Shown in pieces: positions 16,737 through 25,765 of a stretch of 42,243 nt of DNA. The DNA is from Chloroflexota bacterium (GTDB taxonomy: Bacteria; Chloroflexota; Anaerolineae; Anaerolineales; Anaerolineaceae): the NCBI GenBank assembly GCA_029561345.1, contig JAKQJC010000061.1:1-42243 (forward strand), given 5' to 3'. The stretch's first letter is position 1. Each line of letters starts with the position of its first letter. The position numbers were made by a program, and so were the translations under genes. The notes below the pieces were generated by a model. That model made no database searches, was not told the DNA's origin, and saw only the letters and a program-made list of their open reading frames with translations.

Positions 16737-19700
16737 ACGTCCAGATGGCCGAGCGGTTGCGGCCGCTGTCTTTGGCCAGATACATGGCCTGGTCGGCGTG
16801 CTTTACCAGGCCGTCCAGGCTGGCCTCGCTGGCCTGATCTAGCCCGGCCACCCCCAGGCTGATGGTGATGGACAGGGGGCCGATACTGGTGCTGAAGGGA
16901 TGGTCCTGCACGCTGCGGCGCAGGCGTTCAGCCACCTCATATGCCTCATGAGAGGTGGTTTCGGGCAGCAAGGCGATAAATTCTTCTCCCCCATAGCGGC
17001 ACAATAAATCAAGCTGGCGCAGGCAGGCATGGCTGCGGTTGGCCAGTTCCTTCAACACTTCATCGCCCACATCGTGGCCGTAGGTGTCGTTGACCTGTTT
17101 GAAATGATCAATATCATACATCATAATCGAAAGCGCATGCCCGTAGCGCACCGAGCGTTCAATTTCAATGTGCGCCATGGTCGAGAAATACCGCCGGTTA
17201 TACAGCCCCGTCAGCGGGTCAGTGATGGCCTGCCGTTCAACCTGGGAGAACAGGCGCATGTTCTGCAGGGCAGTGGCCACCTGGTCGGCAAAAGCCGTCA
17301 CCACCGGAAACTGACTGGGTGTAAAACTCTGCGGTTTGTTCCCATCCAGGGTCAGCATGCCAATGATTTTATTCTTGAAAATGAGCGGCACACCCATCCA
17401 GCAAGTAACCTGCCAGCCCGGCAAACGCGAAAAATCAGCAAACTGCTGCTGCGGGTTTTCAATAATGATGGGCTTTCCGGTTTTATAAACAAGAGAGTTT
17501 ATGCCGTCATTCACCCCATCAAAACGGATTCCCACCACATCGTACAGGGTGTCAAAACCTCTGCCGGCCACAATCACCGAATCGTTGCCTTCCAAAATTT
17601 GCACCGAGGCTGAGTCATAGGGCACCACCCGCTCCAATTGCTCCAGAATCAGGTTCAACACCTCGTCTTCATCCAGAGTGGAGGTGATGGCGGCAGCAGC
17701 CCGGCGCAAGGTTTCAGCCTCGCGCGCGCGCTGCTCAGCGGCCTGGAACAGGCGGGCATTATGCAGCGCCACCGCACCCTGCTGCGCAAACAGCGCCAGC
17801 AGCGATGCATCTTCCTGGGTAAACTGGTGTTCCGGATTTGAGGCGCCCACCAGCACCACCCCCAGCAGTTCCTGCCCAATCATCAAGGGGGCCACCAGGC
17901 AGGCATGCACCCCCGCATTTTTATACTGGCTGGAGCGGTTCTCCCATACTGCATAATCGGAAATAATCAACGGTTTGCAGGTTTGCGCCACCATACCCAT
18001 GGCGCCTTCCCCCATTTTCATCAGGGTACCCTCATAATCATGGGCCAGGTTGTAGCAGGCTTCCACTTTCACCCCGCCCTCAGCCACCAGACCCAGCTCG
18101 CCCACATCCACGTGCATCAAATCCATGGCCCGCCGCAGCAAAGAGCGCAGCAGACTCGAAAGATCCAGGTTGGAGGTGATATCAATATTGATTTGTCCCA
18201 ATGCTTCCAGGGTTTGCGCCCGCCAGCGTTCCGCTTCCAGCAAACGCATGTTTTGAATCACCAGGCCTGCCTGCTGCCCAACCGCCTCAAGCAGCATCAT
18301 GTCGCGCATCGCAAAACGCTTATCACCGGTACTGAAGAGGCCAAAAAAACCCAACGGTTCGCTGTTGGATGAAAGCAGCGGCACCCCGATAAATCCGTTG
18401 AAGCCCGCCTGCGCCCACTCGCGCACATCATCCTGCCACCGTCTGGCAGGTTGGTCCACTTCGGCCAGGTCAGGCAAATAAAGTGACTTTCCGGAATACA
18501 TCAAATGCCAGGATATCTTTTCGCCGCTGTTTTTTAGAAAATCTTCGTTGCCCTGGTGCAGGTTTTGGGCATATATATGGGTGAATTTTTCTTTTTCCGC
18601 CAAAAACAAGCCCAGAATGCCGGCCTGTGCATCCAGCAGCGACATGGTCCGCTCCAGCAACACCGGCATCAGCACCTCCAAATCGGATGAGCGGTTCATG
18701 ATGTGAATGACGTCATTCAGGCGCTGCTCGCGAGCCAGACTATCCACAATATCAATATACAGGCGGGCATTTTCCAACGCCAGCGAAGCGGCTTCTGCAA
18801 AAGCTTCCAGACGCTGTAAATGATACGGCTGGTAAAAACCGGGCGTCTGGTTATCCAGGCAAATAAAGGCGATGCAGCGGTCATGAGAGAAGATCGGGGC
18901 GCCCAGCCATGAACGGATGAGGGAAACGGTTGCTCCTCGAATCCAATGCGGGCTGTTATAGGTATCTTGAATGACCATTGCCCGGCGATTCTTCTGCATC
19001 CACGAAAAAGTCTGAAAATCATCCATTTTCAACCGCCGGTGCTTGAGATCCTGATAAATGCTCTCCAACTCCACAAACCCGCGCGAGCGCACCATTCTAA
19101 CATGCCCGTCTTCAACCATCATGATATTGGCCATGTCAAAGGGCACCAGGCGGGTCACCAGTTCAATCATCAGATCCAACACCCTGTCCAGGTCCAGGGT
19201 GCCGCTGAGACGTGCGCCCACTTCTCTCAAGGTGTCAGCCAGCACGCGCTCTTCCCGCTCGGCGGTCATCAGCTGGTCCCGTTCAATCACGCTGCTCATC
19301 TGGGTGGCTACAGTGGAAATCAGGCGGATCTCATCTTCCGAAAAGGCGTTGTCTGGGCGCCGAACCAGGTTCAGGTAACCGGCCAGGTTGTTATTGATGG
19401 AGATGGGAAAACCCGCGAAACCTTTCATTTCTGAGGAAACCGCCTGCATCAGCCACCAGCACTCTTCAATTTGAATCATCCCCGGTGCGCGGCCGCTGCG
19501 GGCTAACACCTTTGGCACGCAATCCGGACATTTTAACGCCTGAAATTCAGGCATCCCTTCAGGCAGCTGGTAGGAGGCTGCCAGCACCAGCGAGCCGTTT
19601 TCAATCGTCACAATCCATCCCAAATCCACCCGCAGCAGGCTGGCCACCGAATTCAGACTGCTCTGCAGCGCCTCTTTGAGGGAGGTGATCTGGTTGAGAG

Positions 19701-20808
19701 ACCCGGCAATTTCCCACAGGGTTTCAACCTCGCGCAAGCGGTGCTGCGCCAGAGCCAGGGCTTCCTGACGGGTTTGTTCAATACTGAGCCGCCGGGTGAT
19801 ATCATGCATCAACACCAGCCAGCCGCTGAAGATATACCCTTCCACCAGACGGCTGATTTTCAACTCAACCGACAGGTCATGCACCCGGGTTTCAACCGCC
19901 AGGAAAGGTCTGAATTCCAGCTGTGATGAAAATTCGCTCCAACCAGGCAAAATATCTTTCGCCATCTGCCCAACAATTGGGCCAGGAATGCCGCTGTCCA
20001 GCAGGCGTTTGCCTTCGGCGTTGACATCCACAATTTTGAAGTTTTGATCCAGAACGAGAACGCCATCGCCCATTTTCTCAATCACCAGCGCCCGGGCATA
20101 GGTCACCAGGTTAGGCACAGCATAGTGCGCAAGCTGCCACCCCACCAGCGTGAAACTGAGGGTGGTCGCCATCGAACCCAGGTCTATTGTCGGAAAAACG
20201 CCGGTGGGCAGCATGGCCAGCGACCCGATCAGCGCCGGCAGCAGCGCGCTGGCCATGGTCGCCACCAGTCTCAGGTTATATTGTGTGACCGTTTGCATCA
20301 GGTAAACCATCACCAGCACCGAGCCGCTGGTGAGAAGCAGGAAGGAATAGGCCGAATTGAACAGCATCCACGGACCCGCTTCCACCTTCAGCAATGAATA
20401 GCCATTTTCCAAGACCATTTCCATGCTGGGGTAAATCAGCCCGTGGTAGGTATCGGTGGCTGCCAGCAGCAGCGTGGTGATGGGCACCAGGGCCAGCCCG
20501 CCCCACACCGGAGGTGTCAGAATGCGCGACACCCGCGCATATTGCATACAGAAAATGAACCAGGCTGATGGAATCACAACCACAGGGATCATTGCCAGAT
20601 AACCAGCAAAACGTTTTGCCGCCAGGGTCAATTCTCCCACTTCCACCCCATAAAGCCAGCACCAAAATCCACAGGCCACCAGCGCCACCACCAGGGCAAT
20701 TCTCCCGGGCGCGCGGAACTTCAGGCCGATCACCAGCGACATCGCCAGCGCGAACAAGCCGACCAATAAAAACATCACCAAATATGGAAGCGTGATCTGC
20801 CAGTTCAA
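16723..20808 (-). CDS. 7TM-PAS-GAF(x5)-GGDEF diguanylate cyclase
   Basis: A 1361-residue membrane sensor that would make c-di-GMP. The first ~225 residues have seven hydrophobic segments like the 7TM N-terminal region of some histidine kinases (WLYGVEVGELTLAAKRFAGY, AATDTYHGLIYPSM). A PAS domain follows (EKMGDGVLVLDQNFKIVDVN), then five GAF-like units, each opening with a phrase such as SGTLDLDRVLDLMIELVTRL or TSTLDEDEVLNLILEQLERV. The GGDEF domain fills residues ~1195-1361; its active loop is GGEEF (~1273) and an inhibitory I-site RQLD stands exactly five residues before it, so feedback inhibition is expected. The start is taken as TTG 20808, ten bases after a perfect AGGAGG; a TTG at 20844 would place that site inside the gene. 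No HD or EAL domain is present. Confidence 0.9.
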   Translation of the reverse strand: MNWQITLPYLVMFLLVGLFALAMSLVIGLKFRAPGRIALVVALVACGFWCWLYGVEVGELTLAAKRFAGYLAMIPVVVIPSAWFIFCMQYARVSRILTPPVWGGLALVPITTLLLAATDTYHGLIYPSMEMVLENGYSLLKVEAGPWMLFNSAYSFLLLTSGSVLVMVYLMQTVTQYNLRLVATMASALLPALIGSLAMLPTGVFPTIDLGSMATTLSFTLVGWQLAHYAVPNLVTYARALVIEKMGDGVLVLDQNFKIVDVNAEGKRLLDSGIPGPIVGQMAKDILPGWSEFSSQLEFRPFLAVETRVHDLSVELKISRLVEGYIFSGWLVLMHDITRRLSIEQTRQEALALAQHRLREVETLWEIAGSLNQITSLKEALQSSLNSVASLLRVDLGWIVTIENGSLVLAASYQLPEGMPEFQALKCPDCVPKVLARSGRAPGMIQIEECWWLMQAVSSEMKGFAGFPISINNNLAGYLNLVRRPDNAFSEDEIRLISTVATQMSSVIERDQLMTAEREERVLADTLREVGARLSGTLDLDRVLDLMIELVTRLVPFDMANIMMVEDGHVRMVRSRGFVELESIYQDLKHRRLKMDDFQTFSWMQKNRRAMVIQDTYNSPHWIRGATVSLIRSWLGAPIFSHDRCIAFICLDNQTPGFYQPYHLQRLEAFAEAASLALENARLYIDIVDSLAREQRLNDVIHIMNRSSDLEVLMPVLLERTMSLLDAQAGILGLFLAEKEKFTHIYAQNLHQGNEDFLKNSGEKISWHLMYSGKSLYLPDLAEVDQPARRWQDDVREWAQAGFNGFIGVPLLSSNSEPLGFFGLFSTGDKRFAMRDMMLLEAVGQQAGLVIQNMRLLEAERWRAQTLEALGQINIDITSNLDLSSLLRSLLRRAMDLMHVDVGELGLVAEGGVKVEACYNLAHDYEGTLMKMGEGAMGMVAQTCKPLIISDYAVWENRSSQYKNAGVHACLVAPLMIGQELLGVVLVGASNPEHQFTQEDASLLALFAQQGAVALHNARLFQAAEQRAREAETLRRAAAAITSTLDEDEVLNLILEQLERVVPYDSASVQILEGNDSVIVAGRGFDTLYDVVGIRFDGVNDGINSLVYKTGKPIIIENPQQQFADFSRLPGWQVTCWMGVPLIFKNKIIGMLTLDGNKPQSFTPSQFPVVTAFADQVATALQNMRLFSQVERQAITDPLTGLYNRRYFSTMAHIEIERSVRYGHALSIMMYDIDHFKQVNDTYGHDVGDEVLKELANRSHACLRQLDLLCRYGGEEFIALLPETTSHEAYEVAERLRRSVQDHPFSTSIGPLSITISLGVAGLDQASEASLDGLVKHADQAMYLAKDSGRNRSAIWTFSHG

Positions 20809-20858
20809 GTGTTGCACACCTCCTTCTGAACTGGACCGTGCCAAAACAACTTGCGCTT

Positions 20859-20864
20859 ATTATA
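20859..20864 (-). promoter_or_regulatory. -10 box (TATAAT) upstream of the GGDEF gene
   Basis: On the minus strand a TATAAT lies about 50 bases before the TTG start. No convincing -35 hexamer is seen at 16-18 bases, so this is a partial promoter call. Confidence 0.4.
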
Positions 20865-20920
20865 ACATTTTTCCCCCGCGTCTATATTAAACTGATTGAG
20901 TTCGATCCATCACCTGTGAT

Positions 20921-20957
20921 AAAATCTGCCTCCTGGTCATGAAAACCAGGAGGCAGA
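20921..20957 (-). terminator. Rho-independent terminator of the disaccharide operon
   Basis: A perfect 12-bp stem, CTGCCTCCTGGT with ACCAGGAGGCAG (20926-20937 and 20945-20956), and a seven-base loop lie just after the pgmB stop. On the minus strand the stem is followed by ATTTTATC. It closes the operon running from 27118 to 20966. Confidence 0.8.
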
Positions 20958-20965
20958 ACCCTTAA

Positions 20966-21628
20966 TCAAACGGGCTGATAAATCTGTAAGAAAGACCGCA
21001 GCTCGACCAGGTTCTGGCAAACCAGGTCGGCCTGGCCCACCCGCTGCTGCGGACCCAGGCCAACACACTGCATTCCCCCTGCGCGCGCTGCTTCAATGCC
21101 CGCCTCGGCATCTTCCACCACCACGCATTCACCGGCCTGAACGCCCAAACGCTGCGCCGCCAGGATAAAAAGATCAGGCGCAGGTTTCGATGGCACAGGC
21201 GCATTCCCATCAATCAGTTCATCCACCCAGCGGCCCAATTTCAGGCGCTCCACCACCAGCCGGGCATTCTTGCTGGACGAAACAATCGCCGTCTTGATGC
21301 CCCGCTCGCGCAGCATCCACAGCACATCCAGGGTACCGGGCAGCAGGTCCTGGGGGGTCATCTGTTCCACCAGTTCCAGGTAATAATCATTTTTCAGGTC
21401 CATCCAGGCTGCCGCCTGCTGTTCCGAACAGGGCTTCCCTTTTAACAGCAAATCCAGCGAGGCCCGCCGCGAAACGCCGCGCAAAGCCTCGTTATCCTCA
21501 CGGGTGAACGTTAATCCCAATTCTTCTGCCAGCTGTCTCCAGGCCTTGAAATGCAGTTCAGAGGTATCCGTCAGCACGCCGTCCAGGTCAAACAGAAAAG
21601 CGCGCGCCCGGTCAAGCTTGAGGTTCAT
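20966..21628 (-). CDS. pgmB: Beta-phosphoglucomutase
   Basis: A 220-residue HAD-superfamily mutase that converts beta-glucose 1-phosphate to glucose 6-phosphate. Motif I is FLFDLDGVLTDTSELHFKAW (nucleophile Asp14, acid/base Asp16), the cap motif LRGVSRRASL matches beta-PGM proteins, and SSSKNA, the Lys of KPAPDLF and VVEDAEAGIEAA complete the site. The TDTSELHFKAW segment sets beta-PGM apart from other HAD phosphatases. The start lies within the last codons of the GH65 phosphorylase gene (17-base overlap), whose product beta-glucose 1-phosphate it would use. It is the last gene of the operon. Confidence 0.93.
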   Translation of the reverse strand: MNLKLDRARAFLFDLDGVLTDTSELHFKAWRQLAEELGLTFTREDNEALRGVSRRASLDLLLKGKPCSEQQAAAWMDLKNDYYLELVEQMTPQDLLPGTLDVLWMLRERGIKTAIVSSSKNARLVVERLKLGRWVDELIDGNAPVPSKPAPDLFILAAQRLGVQAGECVVVEDAEAGIEAARAGGMQCVGLGPQQRVGQADLVCQNLVELRSFLQIYQPV

Positions 21629-23783
21629 TGGGCATCACCTCAAATTTCAATTCCTGACCGCGCCAGTTGATGGTGAACGCGACCCGTTTCCAGCCTGCCG
21701 GCAGGCGCGGACTGACCTGCGGGCCAGCTTCCGTTAGCCGCAGCCCGGCAAAACCAAAAACCACCGCCTGCCAGAGCCCGCCTGCCGATGCGCCGTGAAT
21801 GCCGTCTCCGGCATTTCCGCGCACATCGCGCAAATCGGCGCGCGCCGCGCGCATGAAATGGTCATAAGCTTCAGCCACATCCCCCATCTGGCAGGCCATG
21901 ACGGCCTGAATGGAGGGGCCCAGTGATGAGCCAAATGTGTGATCTGTTCGCGGGGTGTAATAGTTATAATTGGCCCGCAGCACCTCCGGTCCGAGCAGAT
22001 CAGGCAGCATATAAAGCAGCATCAGCACGTCAGGCTGTTTGAGCACCTGGGTGGCACAGGTTTCATCAATGCCAAAAAGAGCCTGCACTGAGATATCCCG
22101 CGGCTCCAGGGCCGCCAGATCCACCTCCTGGCGTTCAAAAAAGCCGTCAAACTGTTCGATAATGCCGGTTTGAGGGTCAAATGGGCAGTAGATCAGATCG
22201 GCCGCCTTCTGCCAGCCGGCCAGCGCAGCAGAACTCAAATCCAGGTTTTGTCCCAATTCTTTCAAACGTTCCGGCGCATGCTCCGCCAGCCAGTCCACCA
22301 GCCCGATGGCCTGCTGTAAATGCCAGCGCACCAGGTAATTGGTGTAAGCGTTGTTATCCACATGGTCGTGATATTCATCCGGCCCGATGATGTCGCTGAT
22401 TTCATAACGCTTCAAATCCTCCACCCACTCCACCCGGCTGGCCCAAAAAGCCGCTGTTTCAAGGACAATCTCGGCGCCGCGGTCAAGCATAAAAACATCA
22501 TCGCCAGTGGCCCGCCAGTACTGCAGCACCGCATAGGCCACATCCGCCGAAATGTGAATCTCTATATCCCCGGTCCAGATGCGCACCAGGCGGGTGGAAT
22601 CTGCGAAGTGCGGCACCCAGGTTGGCGTCACTTCATCCCCGGTGGCGGCGCTTTCCCAGGCAAACTGCGCCCCCTGATAGCCATTTCTGGCCGCCTTTCG
22701 CCGCGCCCCCGGCAGGGTGTGCCAGCGGTAGGAAAGCAGATTGCGCGCCACCTCAGGCCGGTTGTAGGTGAAAAACGGCAGCATGAAGGTCTCGGTATCC
22801 CAAAAAACATGACCGCGGTAGCCCAGGCCAGAAAGGGTCTTGGCGCCAATCGAAACCCGGTCATCCTGGCGCGGTGCAGCAATCAGCAGGTGATAAAGGC
22901 TGAAACGCACGGCCAGCTGTGCCTCAGCATCGCCTTCAATCATCACATCGCTGCGCAGCCATTCTGCCTGCCAGGCAGCCTGGTGCGCGGGCCAGGCTTC
23001 AGCCCAGCGCGCCGGGCTGGCCAGGGTTTTCAGCATGCTCTGCAGCGGATCGGCTGTATCGCGGTTGGTATAGATCACCGCCTGCTTCTCAATCGTCACC
23101 GTTTCACCCGCAGCCGCCTGGCAGTCCACTGCCAGGGTTGGGCGGCCCTGAACATTCCAACCGGCTATCTTTACGGCTGTTTTTGCCTCAACCATCAGGT
23201 TAAAACCGGCGGCCAGTTCCACTCCCGATTCACGGGTGCGGCAGAGCAGCCAGGCCTGTTCGGAACCGGCGTGCTGTTTCAGGTGATGCCAGTGCTTGAG
23301 CCCGTTATTATCTGCCTCACTGCTCAGGCTGGCCTGCGCCTGCAAAGTGACCGCGCCGTTCAAAGGTTTCACCTGCACACGCTGAAAGAGCTGATGCGGC
23401 TGAGCCAGGCTGGCAAAACGTTCAAACAGCAGTTCGCAGGTCAGCCCATTGGGACTGCGCCAGGTCAGCCGGCGGGTCAGCAGGGCATTCTGCATATCCA
23501 GATGGCGCTCATAAGCCAGCAAATCACCCTCCCCCAGGTTGAAGCGCTCGCCGTTCAGCCACAATTGCAAATCCAACCAGTCCGGTGCATTCGCCAGTTC
23601 GGTGAACACCACCGGCGCCGCATCAAAAACACCGTGCAAGAAAGTGGTGCGCTCCTCACCGGCAAGCCCCTCTTCAAACACACCCCGCGTGCTCAAATAG
23701 CCGTTGCCAATGGTAAAAATGGTTTCTGCATGGCGAAGTTTTTCAACATTAAATGCCTTTTCGCCCAAAATCCAGTGTTCCAT
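21612..23783 (-). CDS. Glycoside hydrolase family 65 disaccharide phosphorylase
   Basis: A 723-residue inverting phosphorylase of GH65, which splits an alpha-glucosidic disaccharide with phosphate into beta-glucose 1-phosphate and glucose. The general acid is Glu470 in IIGPDEYHDHVDNNAYTN. Other family landmarks are FWDTETFMLPFFTYNRPEVARN, ARRKAARNGYQGAQFAWESA, HTFGSSLGPSIQAV and GNAGDGIHGASAGGLWQAV, the last two contributing to the phosphate-binding and barrel region. The N-terminal beta-sandwich is intact. The GPDEYH-HVDNN form seems nearer to kojibiose or trehalose phosphorylases than to maltose phosphorylases, but this is from memory and specificity is uncertain. It starts four bases after the permease gene and overlaps pgmB. 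Confidence 0.93.
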   Translation of the reverse strand: MEHWILGEKAFNVEKLRHAETIFTIGNGYLSTRGVFEEGLAGEERTTFLHGVFDAAPVVFTELANAPDWLDLQLWLNGERFNLGEGDLLAYERHLDMQNALLTRRLTWRSPNGLTCELLFERFASLAQPHQLFQRVQVKPLNGAVTLQAQASLSSEADNNGLKHWHHLKQHAGSEQAWLLCRTRESGVELAAGFNLMVEAKTAVKIAGWNVQGRPTLAVDCQAAAGETVTIEKQAVIYTNRDTADPLQSMLKTLASPARWAEAWPAHQAAWQAEWLRSDVMIEGDAEAQLAVRFSLYHLLIAAPRQDDRVSIGAKTLSGLGYRGHVFWDTETFMLPFFTYNRPEVARNLLSYRWHTLPGARRKAARNGYQGAQFAWESAATGDEVTPTWVPHFADSTRLVRIWTGDIEIHISADVAYAVLQYWRATGDDVFMLDRGAEIVLETAAFWASRVEWVEDLKRYEISDIIGPDEYHDHVDNNAYTNYLVRWHLQQAIGLVDWLAEHAPERLKELGQNLDLSSAALAGWQKAADLIYCPFDPQTGIIEQFDGFFERQEVDLAALEPRDISVQALFGIDETCATQVLKQPDVLMLLYMLPDLLGPEVLRANYNYYTPRTDHTFGSSLGPSIQAVMACQMGDVAEAYDHFMRAARADLRDVRGNAGDGIHGASAGGLWQAVVFGFAGLRLTEAGPQVSPRLPAGWKRVAFTINWRGQELKFEVMPNEPQA

Positions 23784-23787
23784 AACC

Positions 23788-24717
23788 TTAACCTTCCTTC
23801 AAACCTGTGGCAGCAATACTCTGAGTGAAATATCGCTGGAATATAAAAAACATGATCAGAATGGGCAGGGTGTTGAACAGCGACCCGGCCAGCACTTTTG
23901 AAATGAGGGTGTAATATTCGCCGCGGAACCAGTTCAGGCCAATGGGCAGGGTGAAATTCTCCGGGGTGCGCAGCACCGTCAGCGGCCAGAGGAAGTTATT
24001 CCACTCTCCCTGGAAGGTCAGCAGCGCCAGGGTGATGAGCTGGGTGGCGCTGATGGGCAGCACCACTTTGAAAAAGGTGCCAAACCGTCCCAAACCGTCC
24101 ATCATGGCGGCTTCTTCCAGTTCCTTGGGGATGCTCTTGTAGAACTGTGTCATCATGAAGATGCCAAACGCTGAAACCACGCCCGGCAGAATCACGCCCA
24201 GGGGGTTATCCAGCAGCCCAAACCCCGTGGGCAGGGTGAGTTCGCCAATCTTAAGCCCGCCGCGAATGATGCCCGGCCCCACCACCAGAAAGGACGGAAT
24301 GAGGGTCACCTGTCCCGGAATCATCATCGACACCAGCATGGCATTGAAGAGAAAATTTTTGAACGGAAACTCCATGCGGGCAAAAGCATAGCCGCCCATG
24401 GCGCAGAACAGCACTCGCAGGCAGGTCACCGCGAACGAAATCAGCATGCTGTTCAACAGCCAGCGTGGAAAAAGCGGCAGCGCGCCGATCACATCCCGGT
24501 AATTTTCAAGGCTGAACGGGTTGGGAAAGAACAGCGGTTCGTCATAGATGTTCGCCACCGGCTTCAAACTGAACACCAGGGTAAAGTAGAGCGGCGCAAT
24601 GCACACCAGCGCCCAGATGAATAAAACCACATAAAAGATGGGGTTCTTTGCTTTTTCAAGCAGCAGAATCAGGCGGTCCGAAAAGGTTACCGCGCGGTAA
24701 GTGGGGGATGCTTTCAT
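23788..24717 (-). CDS. Sugar ABC transporter permease, MalG-type
   Basis: A 309-residue inner-membrane component of a carbohydrate (CUT1) ABC importer with six predicted helices. The EAA loop that contacts the ATPase is PKELEEAAMMDGLGRFGTFF. The C terminus RYFTQSIAATGLKEG is the usual MalG/LacG-type end, where Q-S-I-A-A-G-x-K-G is conserved. An AGGGAGA ribosome-binding site lies six bases before the ATG. It lies between the MalF-type gene and the phosphorylase on one transcript. It would import the disaccharide that the GH65 enzyme degrades. Confidence 0.92.
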   Translation of the reverse strand: MKASPTYRAVTFSDRLILLLEKAKNPIFYVVLFIWALVCIAPLYFTLVFSLKPVANIYDEPLFFPNPFSLENYRDVIGALPLFPRWLLNSMLISFAVTCLRVLFCAMGGYAFARMEFPFKNFLFNAMLVSMMIPGQVTLIPSFLVVGPGIIRGGLKIGELTLPTGFGLLDNPLGVILPGVVSAFGIFMMTQFYKSIPKELEEAAMMDGLGRFGTFFKVVLPISATQLITLALLTFQGEWNNFLWPLTVLRTPENFTLPIGLNWFRGEYYTLISKVLAGSLFNTLPILIMFFIFQRYFTQSIAATGLKEG

Positions 24718-24735
24718 GATTTTTCTCCCTGTTGC

Positions 24736-25701
24736 CTATGAAGACACGCTGCCGCTGCCTTCGATGAATTTGCGTTGAATCATCGTCACGGCCATGATGA
24801 TCAGCGCCAGGACGAAGGCCAGGGCTGAGGCCTGCCCCATCTTGACGGCTGTATCGCGGAAAGCCCATTTGTAAATCAGATAGGCCACCGTGGTGGTGGA
24901 ATCGAGCGGGCCGCCGGCTGTCATCACGTAGATCTGGTCGAACACCTGGAAACAGCCAATCACCCCCACCGTTACCACAAAAAAGATCACCGGCCGCAGC
25001 ATGGGAATGGTGATATGCCACAGCGACTGCAGTTTGTTGGCTCCGTCCATCGCTGCCGCCTCATAAATGGCCACCGGAATATCCTGCAAACCAGCCAGCA
25101 GAATCAGCATCATGGTGCCGCTGGTGGTGAACACATTCAGCAGCATGATGGTGTAGAAGGCATAATTTTTATCATTCAGCCAGTTGATGTTCAGGCCAAA
25201 GATCTGGTTCACCACCCCCTGCGGGCTGAACAGCCAGATAAAGATGATGGAAATAACCACCGATGAAGTCACCGAAGGCAGGTAAAAAATGGTGCGGAAA
25301 AGCCGCCTGAAACGCAGGTTCTGGTCCATGGCAAAGGCCAAAATCAGGCTCAAAATAGTCTGCGCAGGCACCACAATCACCGTGTAAAGGATGGTGTTGG
25401 GCAGCGCTTTGCGAATGAACAGGTCATCGCACACCAGCGGTCCAGCATCCGCCGCCCGGGGTAACAACGCTTCAAGGCACAGCACGCGCCGGTAGCCTTC
25501 CAGGCCCCAAAACTCGGGCGGCTTCAGCAGGTTGTAGCGGGTGAAAGAAAGGTAAAATGCATAACCAATGGCAAAAACCGTGAAGGTGAGAAAGATAAAC
25601 AAATAAGGAGCAAGAAAACCATAAGCGGTCAGGGCTTCACGCCATTTTCGCCGCCGGGCTGCTTTATGACGGTCTGTTTGAGCTAACGCCGTTGTAGCCA
25701 T
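24736..25701 (-). CDS. Sugar ABC transporter permease, MalF-type
   Basis: A 321-residue permease, partner of the MalG-type protein. It starts with a basic cytosolic stretch (HKAARRRKWREALTAYGFL) and has six hydrophobic helices. The EAA motif is AIYEAAAMDGANKLQSLWHI, followed by TIPMLRPVIFF, the typical CUT1 form. A periplasmic-side segment between the first two helices (LCLEALLPRAADAGPLVCDD) is longer than in many short MalF-type proteins and holds two cysteines. A GGGAG ribosome-binding site precedes the ATG. A strong hairpin separates it from the upstream binding-protein gene. No ATPase gene is present in the locus. Confidence 0.92.
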   Translation of the reverse strand: MATTALAQTDRHKAARRRKWREALTAYGFLAPYLFIFLTFTVFAIGYAFYLSFTRYNLLKPPEFWGLEGYRRVLCLEALLPRAADAGPLVCDDLFIRKALPNTILYTVIVVPAQTILSLILAFAMDQNLRFRRLFRTIFYLPSVTSSVVISIIFIWLFSPQGVVNQIFGLNINWLNDKNYAFYTIMLLNVFTTSGTMMLILLAGLQDIPVAIYEAAAMDGANKLQSLWHITIPMLRPVIFFVVTVGVIGCFQVFDQIYVMTAGGPLDSTTTVAYLIYKWAFRDTAVKMGQASALAFVLALIIMAVTMIQRKFIEGSGSVSS

Positions 25702-25722
25702 TTATTTTCTCCCTTAAAGAAA

Positions 25723-25753
25723 GGAGGTTTTCTGGCAGTGCCAGAAAACCTCC
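25723..25753 (-). promoter_or_regulatory. 15-bp perfect stem-loop between binding-protein and permease genes
   Basis: GGAGGTTTTCTGGCA and its exact complement with one base between lie 13 bases after the binding-protein stop. On the minus strand it is followed by TTCTTT rather than a full T-run. This is the layout of an attenuator or 3'-end stabiliser that gives more binding protein than permease. Confidence 0.6.
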
Positions 25754-25765
25754 CTTGCCTTGGCC

